NCBI GenBank assembly: GCA_002780135.1
Contig: PEWA01000009.1
Span: forward strand, 8,143 to 25,091
Direction of reading: 5' to 3'
Length of the DNA stretch: 16,949 bases
From: Candidatus Shapirobacteria bacterium CG06_land_8_20_14_3_00_40_12
GTDB lineage: Bacteria; Patescibacteriota; Microgenomatia; UBA12405
In this document: in pieces, positions 1 to 8,339 of the stretch
Layout of the letters: each line of letters starts with the position of its first letter
Position numbering within the stretch: the first letter of the stretch is position 1
Position numbers and translations under genes: made by a program
Notes under the pieces: generated by a model
Seen by the model: only the letters and a program-made list of their open reading frames with translations
Told to the model about the DNA's origin: nothing
The model's database searches: none

Positions 1-1
1 T

Positions 2-1471
2 CCACCTCTTCCCTATGTCGTCGGTGAATTTTTTCGTGTTTTTGGATTCAGTTTCATTACTACCGTCAAATTAACAGCTATAAGTCAGATACTTTTTTCA
101 GCTTTGGCTATGTATTTATGTGCCTCTATATTCTTTGGCCCTTTGGGGGCATTCTTGTCAACCTTGTTTTATGTTTACGCCCCCTATCGAAATCTCAACA
201 TTTATGTTCGTGGAGCTATGAATGAAGCCTGGGCTTCCGTATTTTTTCCTCTGATCTTTTATTTTTCCTACCGGCTAATTACCGCCAAAAAACATCAGAC
301 CTACTATCTTCTTTTTCTTTCCCTGTCGATATGTGGGGTCTTATTGTCACACAATCCTATGATGCTCGCTTTTGCTCCTTTTATCGTTATTTGGGTTCTT
401 TTTTGGTTATTTCATCAACCTTTGTCCTCTTCCGTAATTAAAAATCTATTATTTTCCGCTCTTCTTTCATTCGGACTTTCCGCTTTCTTTACTCTTCCGG
501 TATTATTTGAGAGCCGACTTGTCAAAATTGATTCCATGTTTTCTGGCTACTATCACTATTCGGCCCATTTTGCTTCCTTAAAACAGCTATTTCTAAGTAA
601 CTTCTGGGGCGAGGGTCCATCTGTTTGGGGGACTGAAGATCAAATGTCTTTTATGGTTGGTTATCTTCATTGGCTTTTACCGTCACTAATCCTAATATTT
701 TCTTTCTACCTATATTATCGCAAAATCCACCTCAAAACTGTTTTGTTAATCATATTTCTAGTTCTTCTTGGTTTCTTTTCTACCTTTATGGCCCATCAAA
801 AAAGTTTTCTTTTTTGGCAGCTCTTTCAACCGCTTCAAAAAGTTCAATTTCCTTGGCGTTTCTTAAACATTTCTGCTTTTCTTTTCTCCTTTTCTGTTGG
901 ATCCTTGGGGTTTTATCTTAATAAATTCAAGTTCAATCCCAAACCCACTTTTGTAATAATATTTCCTCTTGTATTGATACTTCTGATTATCAATTGGCAA
1001 CACCTTACTCCTATCACTCACGGACCGGTTACCGACGCCCAAAAAATGTCAGGCATAGCCTGGACCAACCAAATTACTTCCGGTTCTTTTGATTATCTAC
1101 CCCAAAGTGCCAAAACCGCTGCCATTTCCCCTCCAAGTGGCATAATCGATGAAATCTCCCCCAAGGTGTCCTATCAAACCAGTGGAACAAAATCAGGAAC
1201 CGATTGGTTATTTTTTAATCTTGACTTAAAAGAAAAAGCTACTCTTACACTCTCGCGTCTGGCGTTTCCGGAATTTACACTTTATGACCGCCAGACACCA
1301 ATAAAATTCCAAATTGAACCAATTCTGGGTAGGATCCGTTTTGAACTCGGTCCGGGTAACCACCAGCTTTTTCTAAAGCTTCGAAATACCCCCGTCAGAA
1401 CTATTGCCAATTATTTATCATTACTATCGTGGGTTTTTCTTATATGGAAATTCTTGAAATCGAAAAAATAA
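2..1471 (+). CDS. PTPS-related / YfhO-like polytopic membrane protein, 5' end cut by window
   Basis: The frame is open from base 2, so the gene begins left of the window and the Met codon at 104 is probably internal; 489 residues are visible. About the first 330 are a series of hydrophobic membrane segments. The stretch YAPYRNLNIYVRGAMNE near visible residue 60 and the later FDYLP motif resemble the membrane protein family called 6-pyruvoyl-tetrahydropterin synthase-related (PF10131) and the related YfhO proteins. After the last of these segments comes a beta-rich exterior region of about 130 residues containing LAFPEFTLYD, like the 'FPgW..yvDG' element of YfhO C-termini, and then one final membrane helix and a Lys-rich tail. 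The family is thought to hold a GT-C-like fold that transfers sugar from a polyprenyl carrier; the substrate is unknown. Its stop lies inside the flippase gene, which suggests co-translation. Family assignment is fairly secure, function is inferred. Confidence 0.75.
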   Translation, partial: PPLPYVVGEFFRVFGFSFITTVKLTAISQILFSALAMYLCASIFFGPLGAFLSTLFYVYAPYRNLNIYVRGAMNEAWASVFFPLIFYFSYRLITAKKHQTYYLLFLSLSICGVLLSHNPMMLAFAPFIVIWVLFWLFHQPLSSSVIKNLLFSALLSFGLSAFFTLPVLFESRLVKIDSMFSGYYHYSAHFASLKQLFLSNFWGEGPSVWGTEDQMSFMVGYLHWLLPSLILIFSFYLYYRKIHLKTVLLIIFLVLLGFFSTFMAHQKSFLFWQLFQPLQKVQFPWRFLNISAFLFSFSVGSLGFYLNKFKFNPKPTFVIIFPLVLILLIINWQHLTPITHGPVTDAQKMSGIAWTNQITSGSFDYLPQSAKTAAISPPSGIIDEISPKVSYQTSGTKSGTDWLFFNLDLKEKATLTLSRLAFPEFTLYDRQTPIKFQIEPILGRIRFELGPGNHQLFLKLRNTPVRTIANYLSLLSWVFLIWKFLKSKK

Positions 1472-2898
1472 AATCCAAAACCACCAAGAGCATATTGTTC
1501 CTATCAATAAGAAACATGGCGATTCAATTTATTGGTACCATTGGTTTTTTTATTCTGACTTTAAAATTAGGTATAGGTGAAGTCGGACTTTTTGCCATTG
1601 TCTCCGAGTCGATTTCGATTCTGGGTTATTTTTCCGATATTGGTTTAGCTTCTGCCCTTATACAGCAAAAAGAAGAAGTTAGTCACCACGAACTTAAGTC
1701 TACTTTTACTATCCAGCAACTACTGGTTACCCTAGGTTTAATAATTGTCGCCCTTATCTATCCTCGGATTGCCCTATCCCATAATTACGGCTGGGGAGAA
1801 CTCTCCATTGTTGTTTCGCTTTGTTTTGCATTCATTGCCGCTTCCCTCAAAACCATCCCCTCGGTTTTGCTTGAAAGGAAACTTGATTTCAAACAAATCT
1901 CACTTGTTGACTTGATTGAAAATCTTTTGTTTTACATCATCGCCGTAATTTTTGCTTATCTTGGATATGGAATTTTTTCTTACTCTATCGCTACCTTTAT
2001 CAAGAGTATTATCGGCTTGATCATCATGTATCGCCTTTCACCCTGGAGTATCGGATTTAGTTTAAATTTTAAATCAACCCAAAAGCTTCTCCGCTTCGGA
2101 ATCCCATATCAGTTAAATTCATTTATTGCCTTGGCCAAAGACCGTCTGTCAGACCTATTGGTTGCCGGAATTATAGGCCGGGAAGGATTTGGAATTTTAT
2201 CCTGGGCCCGAAAAGGACCGCGAATACCGCTTTCATTTATGGATGCTATTATGAAAGTTACTTTTCCTACATTTTCCCGGGTTCAAGATAATTTGCCTTT
2301 GTTAAAAAGATTTATCAGCCGTAGTATTTATTGTATCTCACTAGTTGTTTTTCCGATTCTTGCAGGGATATCCTTGGTTTCTGCTGATATTATTATGATT
2401 ATTCCCAAATACGCCAAGTGGCTACCGGCTATCATCCCACTATATTTTACCGCTGCCTCCTATGCCATTGCTGCCGTCACCACCCCCTTAACCAACGCCT
2501 TCAATGCTGTTGGCAAAATTGCCATTACCACCAAACTAATGATTATGTGGACCGTATTAACCTGGATATTTTATCCGATTCTAAGCTTAAAGTACGGCTA
2601 TGTTGGTGCTTCAGTGGCCGCACTCTTTGTCAGTCTAAGCTCTTTTATTGTTTGGTATTTGGCCAAAATCCATTTTAATGTCAATGTTGTCTCCGATATC
2701 AAAAAACCGTTTTTGGGTACTCTTTTAGTTATATTTTGGTGTTTGGCCATCAACAAACTTGGGTTACCAAGTTTCCATCAGTTAATTTTAAAAATATCCG
2801 GGGGTATTTTCTTATATATTTTATATTTATATATTTTTAACCTTCAGGAAGTTCAATGGTTTTACCATCAAATAAAAAAATTGCAATCAAAAAAATAA
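1444..2898 (+). CDS. Wzx-type polysaccharide flippase (MOP superfamily)
   Basis: A 484-residue membrane protein with the repeating hydrophobic helices expected of an oligosaccharide-lipid flippase (about 12-14 segments) and the usual length for the COG2244 / Polysacc_synt family. Near the N-terminus the text GLFAIVSESISILGYFSDIGL followed by ALIQQ is typical of the WzxC branch, as is FAYLGYGIFSYSIATF in the middle. It should turn a polyprenyl-diphosphate-linked oligosaccharide from the cytoplasmic to the outer face of the membrane. I place the start at ATG 1444; an in-frame GTG at 1429 would add five residues but the ATG is the more usual choice. The start overlaps the previous gene by 28 bases and the end overlaps the next by 43. 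It is the only transporter in the window, so it is the likely exporter of whatever the downstream glycosyltransferases make. The glycan itself cannot be read from the sequence. Confidence 0.88.
   Translation: MEILEIEKIKSKTTKSILFLSIRNMAIQFIGTIGFFILTLKLGIGEVGLFAIVSESISILGYFSDIGLASALIQQKEEVSHHELKSTFTIQQLLVTLGLIIVALIYPRIALSHNYGWGELSIVVSLCFAFIAASLKTIPSVLLERKLDFKQISLVDLIENLLFYIIAVIFAYLGYGIFSYSIATFIKSIIGLIIMYRLSPWSIGFSLNFKSTQKLLRFGIPYQLNSFIALAKDRLSDLLVAGIIGREGFGILSWARKGPRIPLSFMDAIMKVTFPTFSRVQDNLPLLKRFISRSIYCISLVVFPILAGISLVSADIIMIIPKYAKWLPAIIPLYFTAASYAIAAVTTPLTNAFNAVGKIAITTKLMIMWTVLTWIFYPILSLKYGYVGASVAALFVSLSSFIVWYLAKIHFNVNVVSDIKKPFLGTLLVIFWCLAINKLGLPSFHQLILKISGGIFLYILYLYIFNLQEVQWFYHQIKKLQSKK
2846..2851 (+). 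promoter_or_regulatory. possible Shine-Dalgarno AGGAAG before the 2856 start
   Basis: AGGAAG sits four bases before ATG 2856, inside the end of the flippase gene. The spacing is shorter than ideal, so it may be weak or fortuitous. It supports the 2856 start, which otherwise depends on a long 43-base overlap. It is one of only two plausible ribosome binding sites noticed in the window. Confidence 0.35.
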
Positions 2899-4532
2899 TT
2901 TTTTCTATTCTCTTTTTGATTTGTCTATTTATCCAGGTCCTTCCGGTTCTCAGAAGTGGTCTAAAATCCGATAATGGTATTTCCTTTTGGGGTCCAAACG
3001 GGCATGATGGTATTTGGCATCTTAGTTTGATAAATCACATTGACAATCCTCTCTCTATAAAAATGCCTATATATTCCGGTGAGTATTTAAAAAACTACCA
3101 TCCTTTTTTTGACATTATCATCTCTACTTTGTCGAAACTTACCCATATTTCGTCTCCGTTTTGGTTATTTCAACTTTTTCCTTTAATCTCCGCTTCACTT
3201 TTTATATATCTAAGTTTCAGAGTGGGATATGCCCTTACTAATAAATTTGAAGGTGGTCTTTTGTTAATGATTCTCAATAGCGCCAATAATTCCTTTGGTT
3301 GGCTGGTGTCATATTTTAGATCGGGATCCTTCGATGGCGAGTCATTATTTTGGGCCATGCAAAGTCCGAGTAACCAGCTCAATCCACCCTTTGCTCTTTC
3401 TATTCTTCTGTTGACATATTTAATTTTAATATTGATAAAACATCCGGTAGTATTAACCAAATTTCATCAAATTGTCGTTATCTTTATTCTTATTCTACTT
3501 CCTGTAATAAAAATATATTCAGCCTTAGGAGCCTACTTTCTATTTTTGATATATTGTCTAAAAAACCGCCGCTATTTTATAAAATTTTCTATAGTTTTTC
3601 TTTTAGCCACTCTTCTGTTTTTCAAATTTAACCCTCAATCATCATCTCTTTTAGTCTTTAAACCTTTTTGGTTTATCAATTCACTGATTGAGTCTCCGGA
3701 ACGTCTATTTATCCCCAAGCTCGCCTCGCTTCGTTATGGTTTCGAGTCCGGTGGCAACCATGCCTTTTTCTTATTTTTCATCTATTTGCTTGGTCTCCTG
3801 ATCTTTGTTGCTGGTAACTTTGCTTGGCGGATTTTGGCAGTTCTGGATTGGGTCAAAAACAAATCGTGGTTAAACTCGGCCATCTTTTTAAGTAGTTTTA
3901 TTTTGATGTTAATTCCTACCCTCTTTATTCAGGGAGGTACCAGTTGGAATACGATCCAGTTTTTGTATTACGCTCTTTTTTTATTAAATATCCCCCTCAC
4001 CTGTTTTTTAATCAATAACAGAAAATATTGGTTAATACTAATCATGCTCTTATCACTTTTACCGCCGCTTGTCGGATCATTACCCCAATTTTTAGGTAAC
4101 CCGGCCCCTGCCAACATCCCTGCCTCCGAATTACAGGCTTTGTCATTTTTGTCTTCCCAACCACCCGGAATTGTCCTAACTTTTCCTTATGATAAATTTT
4201 TAAGATCAAAATTTTTAAAGACACCGCTGCCTCTTTATGTCTATGAAACTACCGCCTATGTTTCAGCCTACTCAAAACATATTACCTATCTTGAAGATGA
4301 AATGAATTTGGCTAATTCCGGGTACGATTGGCAGTCTCGACGTCTTAACTCACTCAAATTTTTTAAACAACAGAATATTTACCAGGATCGTGGTTTTTTG
4401 GTCAACAATCAAATCGATTATATATACCTAGTAGGCAACCAAAGAGAATTTAATAAACAAAACGTTGATAATCTTTACCTAAATAAAATATTTAGCAATC
4501 AGGAAACTTTAATTTATCGGGTCCAAAGGTGA
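2856..4532 (+). CDS. GT-C-like polytopic membrane glycosyltransferase, family uncertain
   Basis: A 558-residue protein. A membrane anchor at about residues 12-33 is followed by an exterior loop with GHDGIWH (residues 49-55). An acidic residue in the first exterior loop is the catalytic hallmark of GT-C enzymes, so Asp51 is the candidate base. The same loop holds the phrase YSGEYLKNYHPFFD, a pattern I associate with uncharacterised GT-C-like proteins of small-genome bacteria and archaea. Roughly ten further hydrophobic segments run to about residue 410, followed by a soluble region of about 150 residues with several Tyr and Asn. The predicted role is transfer of a sugar from a lipid carrier on the outer face, but neither donor nor acceptor can be named; a Wzy-like polymerase is a less likely alternative. 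It ends in tandem stops TGA-TAA at 4530-4535. It overlaps the flippase gene by 43 bases. Confidence 0.7.
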   Translation: MVLPSNKKIAIKKIIFSILFLICLFIQVLPVLRSGLKSDNGISFWGPNGHDGIWHLSLINHIDNPLSIKMPIYSGEYLKNYHPFFDIIISTLSKLTHISSPFWLFQLFPLISASLFIYLSFRVGYALTNKFEGGLLLMILNSANNSFGWLVSYFRSGSFDGESLFWAMQSPSNQLNPPFALSILLLTYLILILIKHPVVLTKFHQIVVIFILILLPVIKIYSALGAYFLFLIYCLKNRRYFIKFSIVFLLATLLFFKFNPQSSSLLVFKPFWFINSLIESPERLFIPKLASLRYGFESGGNHAFFLFFIYLLGLLIFVAGNFAWRILAVLDWVKNKSWLNSAIFLSSFILMLIPTLFIQGGTSWNTIQFLYYALFLLNIPLTCFLINNRKYWLILIMLLSLLPPLVGSLPQFLGNPAPANIPASELQALSFLSSQPPGIVLTFPYDKFLRSKFLKTPLPLYVYETTAYVSAYSKHITYLEDEMNLANSGYDWQSRRLNSLKFFKQQNIYQDRGFLVNNQIDYIYLVGNQREFNKQNVDNLYLNKIFSNQETLIYRVQR

Positions 4533-4533
4533 T
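4527..4533 (+). promoter_or_regulatory. possible Shine-Dalgarno AGGTGAT before the 4545 start
   Basis: AGGTGAT matches part of the canonical anti-SD complement (AGGAGGTGAT) and lies 11 bases before ATG 4545. It includes the TGA stop of the upstream gene, so stop and ribosome binding site coincide, a layout that favours re-use of the terminating ribosome. Spacing is a little long. Confidence 0.4.
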
Positions 4534-4544
4534 AAACTATTACC

Positions 4545-5474
4545 ATGAGGCCGTTAATTTCTGCTGTAATTAATGTTAGAAACGAAGCTGACTCTCTGAA
4601 TAAATGTCTTCGAACACTCACCGGCTTCGCCGAAGAAATAATTGTAGTTGACATGCATTCTACCGACAACAGTGTCTCTGTTGCCCAAAACTTTGGTGCC
4701 AAAGTATTTTCGTTCAAACCCAAAAAATATGTCGAACCAGCTAGAAATTTTGCCCTGTCAAAGGCTACTGGCCGTTGGATAATCCTCCTGGATCCCGATG
4801 AATATCTTCCCAAATCGCTTAAACGTGAATTAAAACGTCTTGTCACCCGCCCTGACGTTGACTATATTCGTATCCCCCGCAAGAATATAATTTTAGGTAA
4901 ATGGTTTCGTCACTCCAATTGGTGGCCGGATTACTTAATTCGATTTTTTAAGCGTGGATATGTCAACTGGAACAAGGAAATCCACAGTCTTCCGACCACT
5001 AAAGGTAATGGCTTAACCCTGCTTGATTCTGAAAAAATGGCTATTCGCCATAATAATTATCAATCAATTGTTCAATTTGTCAGTCGCGCCCTTCGTTACA
5101 GCTCAATTCAGGCTGACGAGTTAGCCGCAGCCGACTACAAGCTCAAAACCAGCGACTTTGTCCTAAAACCAATCCAGGAATTTAACAGCCGATTTTTTGC
5201 CTCCGAAGGTTACAAAGATGGCATCCATGGTTTAGTTTTTTCTGTCTTACAGTCTTTTGCTATCGCCCTAATTTATATTCGCCTTTGGGAAAAACAAGGA
5301 GCTTCCGAAAAAATTGTTGCCAAGGATTCATTTGTTTCGGCTAGTCAGGAAAGCGTCTTTGAATATTCCTATTGGTTCACAAAATATTTTAGGCAGGTTT
5401 ATAGTAAAAATCCTATCAAAATATTTTTTATCCGTCTTCGGTTCTTTTTTGACCGTCTAACTAAAAACTTTTAA
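4545..5474 (+). CDS. GT2 glycosyltransferase, WaaE/KdtX-like
   Basis: A 309-residue cytosolic GT-A fold enzyme. The nucleotide-binding start is visible as SAVINVRNEA (residues 6-15), IIVVD ending at Asp36 with STD at 39-41, and the metal-binding DPD at 83-85. The later part has the features of the WaaE/KdtX-like branch: PARNFAL (65-71), an RIPRKNIILGKWF segment, WWPDYLIRFFKRG, and the C-terminal DGIHG...YIRLWEKQ stretch, which is hydrophobic and amphipathic and may seat the enzyme on the membrane. Known members move a sugar such as glucose from a UDP-sugar to a lipid-linked or core oligosaccharide; the sugar here is unknown. It shares this architecture with the gene at 6386. Twelve bases separate it from the previous gene and none from the next (TAA directly followed by ATG). 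Confidence 0.85.
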   Translation: MRPLISAVINVRNEADSLNKCLRTLTGFAEEIIVVDMHSTDNSVSVAQNFGAKVFSFKPKKYVEPARNFALSKATGRWIILLDPDEYLPKSLKRELKRLVTRPDVDYIRIPRKNIILGKWFRHSNWWPDYLIRFFKRGYVNWNKEIHSLPTTKGNGLTLLDSEKMAIRHNNYQSIVQFVSRALRYSSIQADELAAADYKLKTSDFVLKPIQEFNSRFFASEGYKDGIHGLVFSVLQSFAIALIYIRLWEKQGASEKIVAKDSFVSASQESVFEYSYWFTKYFRQVYSKNPIKIFFIRLRFFFDRLTKNF

Positions 5475-6395
5475 ATGATTCCAAAAGTTGCTGTCATTAT
5501 TCTCAACTGGAAACAACCCCAACTTACTTTGGATACGGTCAATTCATTTTTTAAAACCAAACACTCTGGTTTCGATTATCAGATTATTTTAATAGACAAT
5601 GGCTCTCCTGATGATTCCGTCAAAATATTTGAAAATACTTTTAATAAAAACCCCTCTGTTACCATTCTAAAAACAAAAACCAATTTAGGTTACGTTGGTG
5701 GTAATAACCTTGGTATTAAGTATGGACTTAAAAATAAATATGACTATTTTCTTATCGTTAATAACGACGTTTTGTTTCATCCCCAGTTTCTGGAGAAGTT
5801 ATTTAAGATTATTAAACACACCCCCAAAAGCTTTTTAGCACCCAAGATATATTTTGCCCCGGGTTTTGAATTTCATAAAGACCGTTATACAAAAAAGGAC
5901 CTTGGTAGAGTTATCTGGTCAATTGGCGGAATTATTGACTGGCAAAATATTTACGGCAGCAATTTGGGTATCGACGAGGTTGACAGGGGTCAATATGACC
6001 TTCACCTTCCGCCATCTGATTTTATTAGTGGTTGTTGTTTCATGGTTAGTCGGCAGTTTTTTCTAGATGTTGGTCTTTTTGACGAAAAGTATTACCTCTA
6101 TCTTGAAGATGTTGATCTTTCCCGGCGGGCCATCAGGTCCGGTTATCAACTAAGAGTAATTCCTGACTCTATTATTTGGCATGTTAATTCTGGTTCTTCC
6201 GGTTCCGGTTCAAATCTTCATGATTACTTTCTTACTCGAAATCGCCTCCTTTTTACTTACCGTTATGCCTGCTTACGCACTAAGTTTGCAGTTTTTCGGG
6301 AATCACTCAATCAACTTTTTATTGGTCGTCCTTGGCAAAAAAGGGGAGTGGTTGATTTTTATTTAGGTCGTCTCAACCAAGGCTCATGGAAATAA
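5475..6395 (+). CDS. GT2 glycosyltransferase, WbbL/rhamnosyltransferase-like
   Basis: A 306-residue soluble GT2 enzyme. It opens with VAVIILNWKQ (residues 5-14), then IILIDNGSPDDS with Asp41, and the metal site NND at 96-98 following LGYVGGNNLG (71-80). The acceptor-side motif YLEDVDLSRRAIRSGY has Glu211-Asp212 as the likely catalytic acidic pair, and a conserved His follows in IIWHVNSG. This set of motifs is that of COG1216, whose studied members include the rhamnosyltransferase WbbL, but members use several nucleotide sugars, so rhamnose is only a guess. A roughly 60-residue insert before FISGCCFMVSR (KDRYTKKDLGR to LHLPPSD) looks like a normal loop region of this branch. The ATG follows the previous stop with no gap and no ribosome binding site, so translation is probably coupled. 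It overlaps the next gene by 10 bases. Confidence 0.86.
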   Translation: MIPKVAVIILNWKQPQLTLDTVNSFFKTKHSGFDYQIILIDNGSPDDSVKIFENTFNKNPSVTILKTKTNLGYVGGNNLGIKYGLKNKYDYFLIVNNDVLFHPQFLEKLFKIIKHTPKSFLAPKIYFAPGFEFHKDRYTKKDLGRVIWSIGGIIDWQNIYGSNLGIDEVDRGQYDLHLPPSDFISGCCFMVSRQFFLDVGLFDEKYYLYLEDVDLSRRAIRSGYQLRVIPDSIIWHVNSGSSGSGSNLHDYFLTRNRLLFTYRYACLRTKFAVFRESLNQLFIGRPWQKRGVVDFYLGRLNQGSWK

Positions 6396-7183
6396 ATCAT
6401 TCCCGACTAAGCATAGTTGTTTTGGCTGGAAACGAGGCAGAAGTTATCGAGACTTGTTTAAAAAGCTGTCTTTTTGCCGATGAGTTAGTTGTTGTTCTGG
6501 CTAATTCTTCCGATTCCACCAAAGAAATCATTCGGGATCTTTTTCCGAAAACTTTAATTCTGGAGATCTCTGATGAATACAACAAAAACTTCAGTAAGTG
6601 GCGTAACTTCGGTCTAAGCGCAACTACCGGTAATTGGGTTCTCTATGTTGACGCTGATGAAATGGTCACTACTTCTCTTAAAGATGAAATATTGTTGACT
6701 ATCAAAAACAATGGTCAACATAGTTATTACGTTATACCGCGCCAAAATTATTTTCTTGGCCAAAAGGTTACGCATGGCGGAACTTACCCTGATTTTGTTA
6801 AAAGACTATTCAAAAAACAATATTTTAGTGGATTTAAGGGTATTCTTCACGAGGAGCCCCGAATCACCGGGGATTTTGGATGTTTAAAAAACACTTTATT
6901 GCATTATACTCACCGAAATTTGGAAACAATGGTTGACAAAACCCTTGCTTGGACCGACATGGAAGCCGAAGATTTATATAATAATCACCACCCCTCCATG
7001 TCCTGGTGGCGATTCCCCCGGATGTATTTATGGAAATTTTGGAAACGTTTTCTGGTTGAACGATCTTTTAAGGACGGAGTCGTTGGGTGGATTTCAACTA
7101 TCTTTGAGAGTTTCGATACTTTTATCATTTATGCTAGACTTTGGGAACTTCAACACTATGGTAAAACGCGCCGCAGTTTATGA
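6386..7183 (+). CDS. GT2 glycosyltransferase, WaaE/KdtX-like, with altered nucleotide-binding motif
   Basis: A 265-residue enzyme with the same layout as the product of 4545: LSIVVLAGNEA (8-18), SKWRNFGLSATTGNW (70-84), metal site DAD (89-91), IPRQNYFLGQKV, YPDFVKRLFKKQ, ILHEEPR, and the C-terminal FKDGVVGW...YARLWELQ. The notable difference is at the first Asp of the GT2 fold: where the sister protein has VVVD (Asp36), this one reads VVVLANSSDST with Leu38. In structurally known GT2 enzymes such as SpsA that Asp contacts the uracil of the nucleotide, so donor binding may differ. The rest of the fold looks intact, so I do not call it a pseudogene. The start at ATG 6386 overlaps the previous gene by 10 bases; a weak AAGG lies three bases upstream. 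The end overlaps the next gene by 26 bases. Confidence 0.83.
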   Translation: MEINHSRLSIVVLAGNEAEVIETCLKSCLFADELVVVLANSSDSTKEIIRDLFPKTLILEISDEYNKNFSKWRNFGLSATTGNWVLYVDADEMVTTSLKDEILLTIKNNGQHSYYVIPRQNYFLGQKVTHGGTYPDFVKRLFKKQYFSGFKGILHEEPRITGDFGCLKNTLLHYTHRNLETMVDKTLAWTDMEAEDLYNNHHPSMSWWRFPRMYLWKFWKRFLVERSFKDGVVGWISTIFESFDTFIIYARLWELQHYGKTRRSL

Positions 7184-8339
7184 CCCCTATCTTGATACTT
7201 TTGGCGGTGGAGAGAGATATTGCCTTACAGTAGCCGAAATATTACTCATGGCCGGCTGGAAAGTTGATCTTTTTTGGTCAGGCGACCCCAGTCTCGTCAA
7301 AACTGCCGAAAGTCGTTTTTCTTTGGTGTTAAACGGTTTAAATCTGGTTCCGGACATTTTTGGATTGGTTCCCCAAAATCTCGATCTGATTGAAGATCAG
7401 TTATCACCGGACCGTCTCATTTCTCACCGGCCACCCCAAAAGTCTTTTATCCAAAAATTTCTATCTCTAAATTATAAATATCAAATTCTTCGTCAATATG
7501 ATGTTCTCTTTTATTTAAGTGATGGTAGTCTCCCTTATCTTTTTTCCAAAAAGAATCTCTTTCATATTCAGGTTCCTTTTGCTAAAAATGTTAAACATAA
7601 TATTTTTAACACTATATTAAAAAAACGTCTTATTCACCGTATTATTTGTAATTCGGAATTTACCGCTTCTTTTATTGAACCGGGGTTAAAATCAAAAACA
7701 ACCGTACTTTCACCACCAGTATCCGTAGATAGTTTTACTTCTTCTCCACAAAAACAAAATCAAATATTATCAGTTGGCCGTTTTGACAACATTCTCAATC
7801 TCAAACGACAGGATCTTCTTATTGATGTTTTTGCTAAGTTTGTTCACCAAAACCCACAAACTGATTGGAAATTAATTTTGGCAGGTAGCAGTCAGGGTGA
7901 TCCGAGTCGTAATCACTACCTACTTCATCTCCGACAACTGGCCCTAAACTTACCTATAGAATTTAGCGTTAACCCCGATTTTTTGACCTTAAAAGATATT
8001 TACTCCAAAAGTTCTCTTTACTGGCACGCCGCCGGCTTCGGCGTAGATGAATCGAAGTCTCCCCAACACGTTGAACACTTCGGTATTTCTCCGGTCGAAG
8101 CCATGGCCTCAGGAGTAGTTCCTCTTCTGGTCAAAAAAGGTGGTTTAAAAGAAATTATTACTGACGGTGTTGACGGTTATTTCTGGGACACTCCACCAGA
8201 TCTTTTAGCCAAAACCCAGCTTTTAATCAATACCAAATCAGATTTACAAAAATTATCATTAGCCGTTCAAAAATCTGCCAAACGTTTTTCCAAAGAAATC
8301 TTTAGTCAAAAGTTTCTAGAAATTATAAACCAACCATGA
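7158..8339 (+). CDS. GT4 family glycosyltransferase (ALG11-like)
   Basis: A 393-residue GT-B fold enzyme, usual length for GT4. The N-terminal domain carries DTFGGGERY (residues 13-21), the Gly-rich acceptor-side loop typical of ALG11-like mannosyltransferases. The C-terminal domain has ILSVGRFD near residue 208 and the EX7E motif in EHFGISPVEAMASG, with Glu306 and Glu314, which bind the donor sugar nucleotide. GDP-mannose is the usual donor of the closest known relatives, but this is not proved here. I chose ATG 7158: the frame is open back to 6933, but that region overlaps the previous gene heavily, reads as unrelated sequence, and the homologous part starts with VKRAAVYDPYLD. No ribosome binding site is seen; the 26-base overlap suggests coupling. 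It is the only GT4 enzyme in the window, set among five GT2 enzymes, and ends in an ATGA overlap with the next gene. Confidence 0.88.
   Translation: MVKRAAVYDPYLDTFGGGERYCLTVAEILLMAGWKVDLFWSGDPSLVKTAESRFSLVLNGLNLVPDIFGLVPQNLDLIEDQLSPDRLISHRPPQKSFIQKFLSLNYKYQILRQYDVLFYLSDGSLPYLFSKKNLFHIQVPFAKNVKHNIFNTILKKRLIHRIICNSEFTASFIEPGLKSKTTVLSPPVSVDSFTSSPQKQNQILSVGRFDNILNLKRQDLLIDVFAKFVHQNPQTDWKLILAGSSQGDPSRNHYLLHLRQLALNLPIEFSVNPDFLTLKDIYSKSSLYWHAAGFGVDESKSPQHVEHFGISPVEAMASGVVPLLVKKGGLKEIITDGVDGYFWDTPPDLLAKTQLLINTKSDLQKLSLAVQKSAKRFSKEIFSQKFLEIINQP

Noticed and set aside
104..106. ATG 104 as the true start of the first gene
   Set aside because: The same frame is open back to base 2 with family-like sequence (PPLPYVVGEFFRVFG), so this Met is probably internal.
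1429..1443. GTG start for the flippase five codons upstream
   Set aside because: ATG 1444 is a more common start, and neither has a ribosome binding site; the extra residues carry no family feature. The same reasoning rejects TTG 9981 and TTG 14391.
4530..4535. TGA recoded as glycine, as in SR1/Gracilibacteria
   Set aside because: No gene has an internal TGA. TGA ends five genes (at 4530, 7181, 8337, 12685 and 14410) at positions where the proteins look complete, three of them in ordinary ATGA overlaps.
4514..4846. Minus-strand open frame of 110 codons
   Set aside because: It is antisense to the start of a clear GT2 gene, has no recognisable domain and looks like a by-product of coding bias on the + strand.
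6933..7157. Possible 75-residue N-terminal extension of the GT4 protein
   Set aside because: The frame is open but lies inside the previous GT2 gene, its translation has no GT4 character, and the conserved family N-terminus begins just after ATG 7158.
8026..8044. GC-rich hairpin (ACGCCG, 7-base loop, CGGCGT) as a terminator or regulatory element
   Set aside because: It lies deep inside the conserved C-terminal domain of the GT4 gene, has no T-run, and is explained by codons for Ala-Ala-Gly-Phe-Gly.
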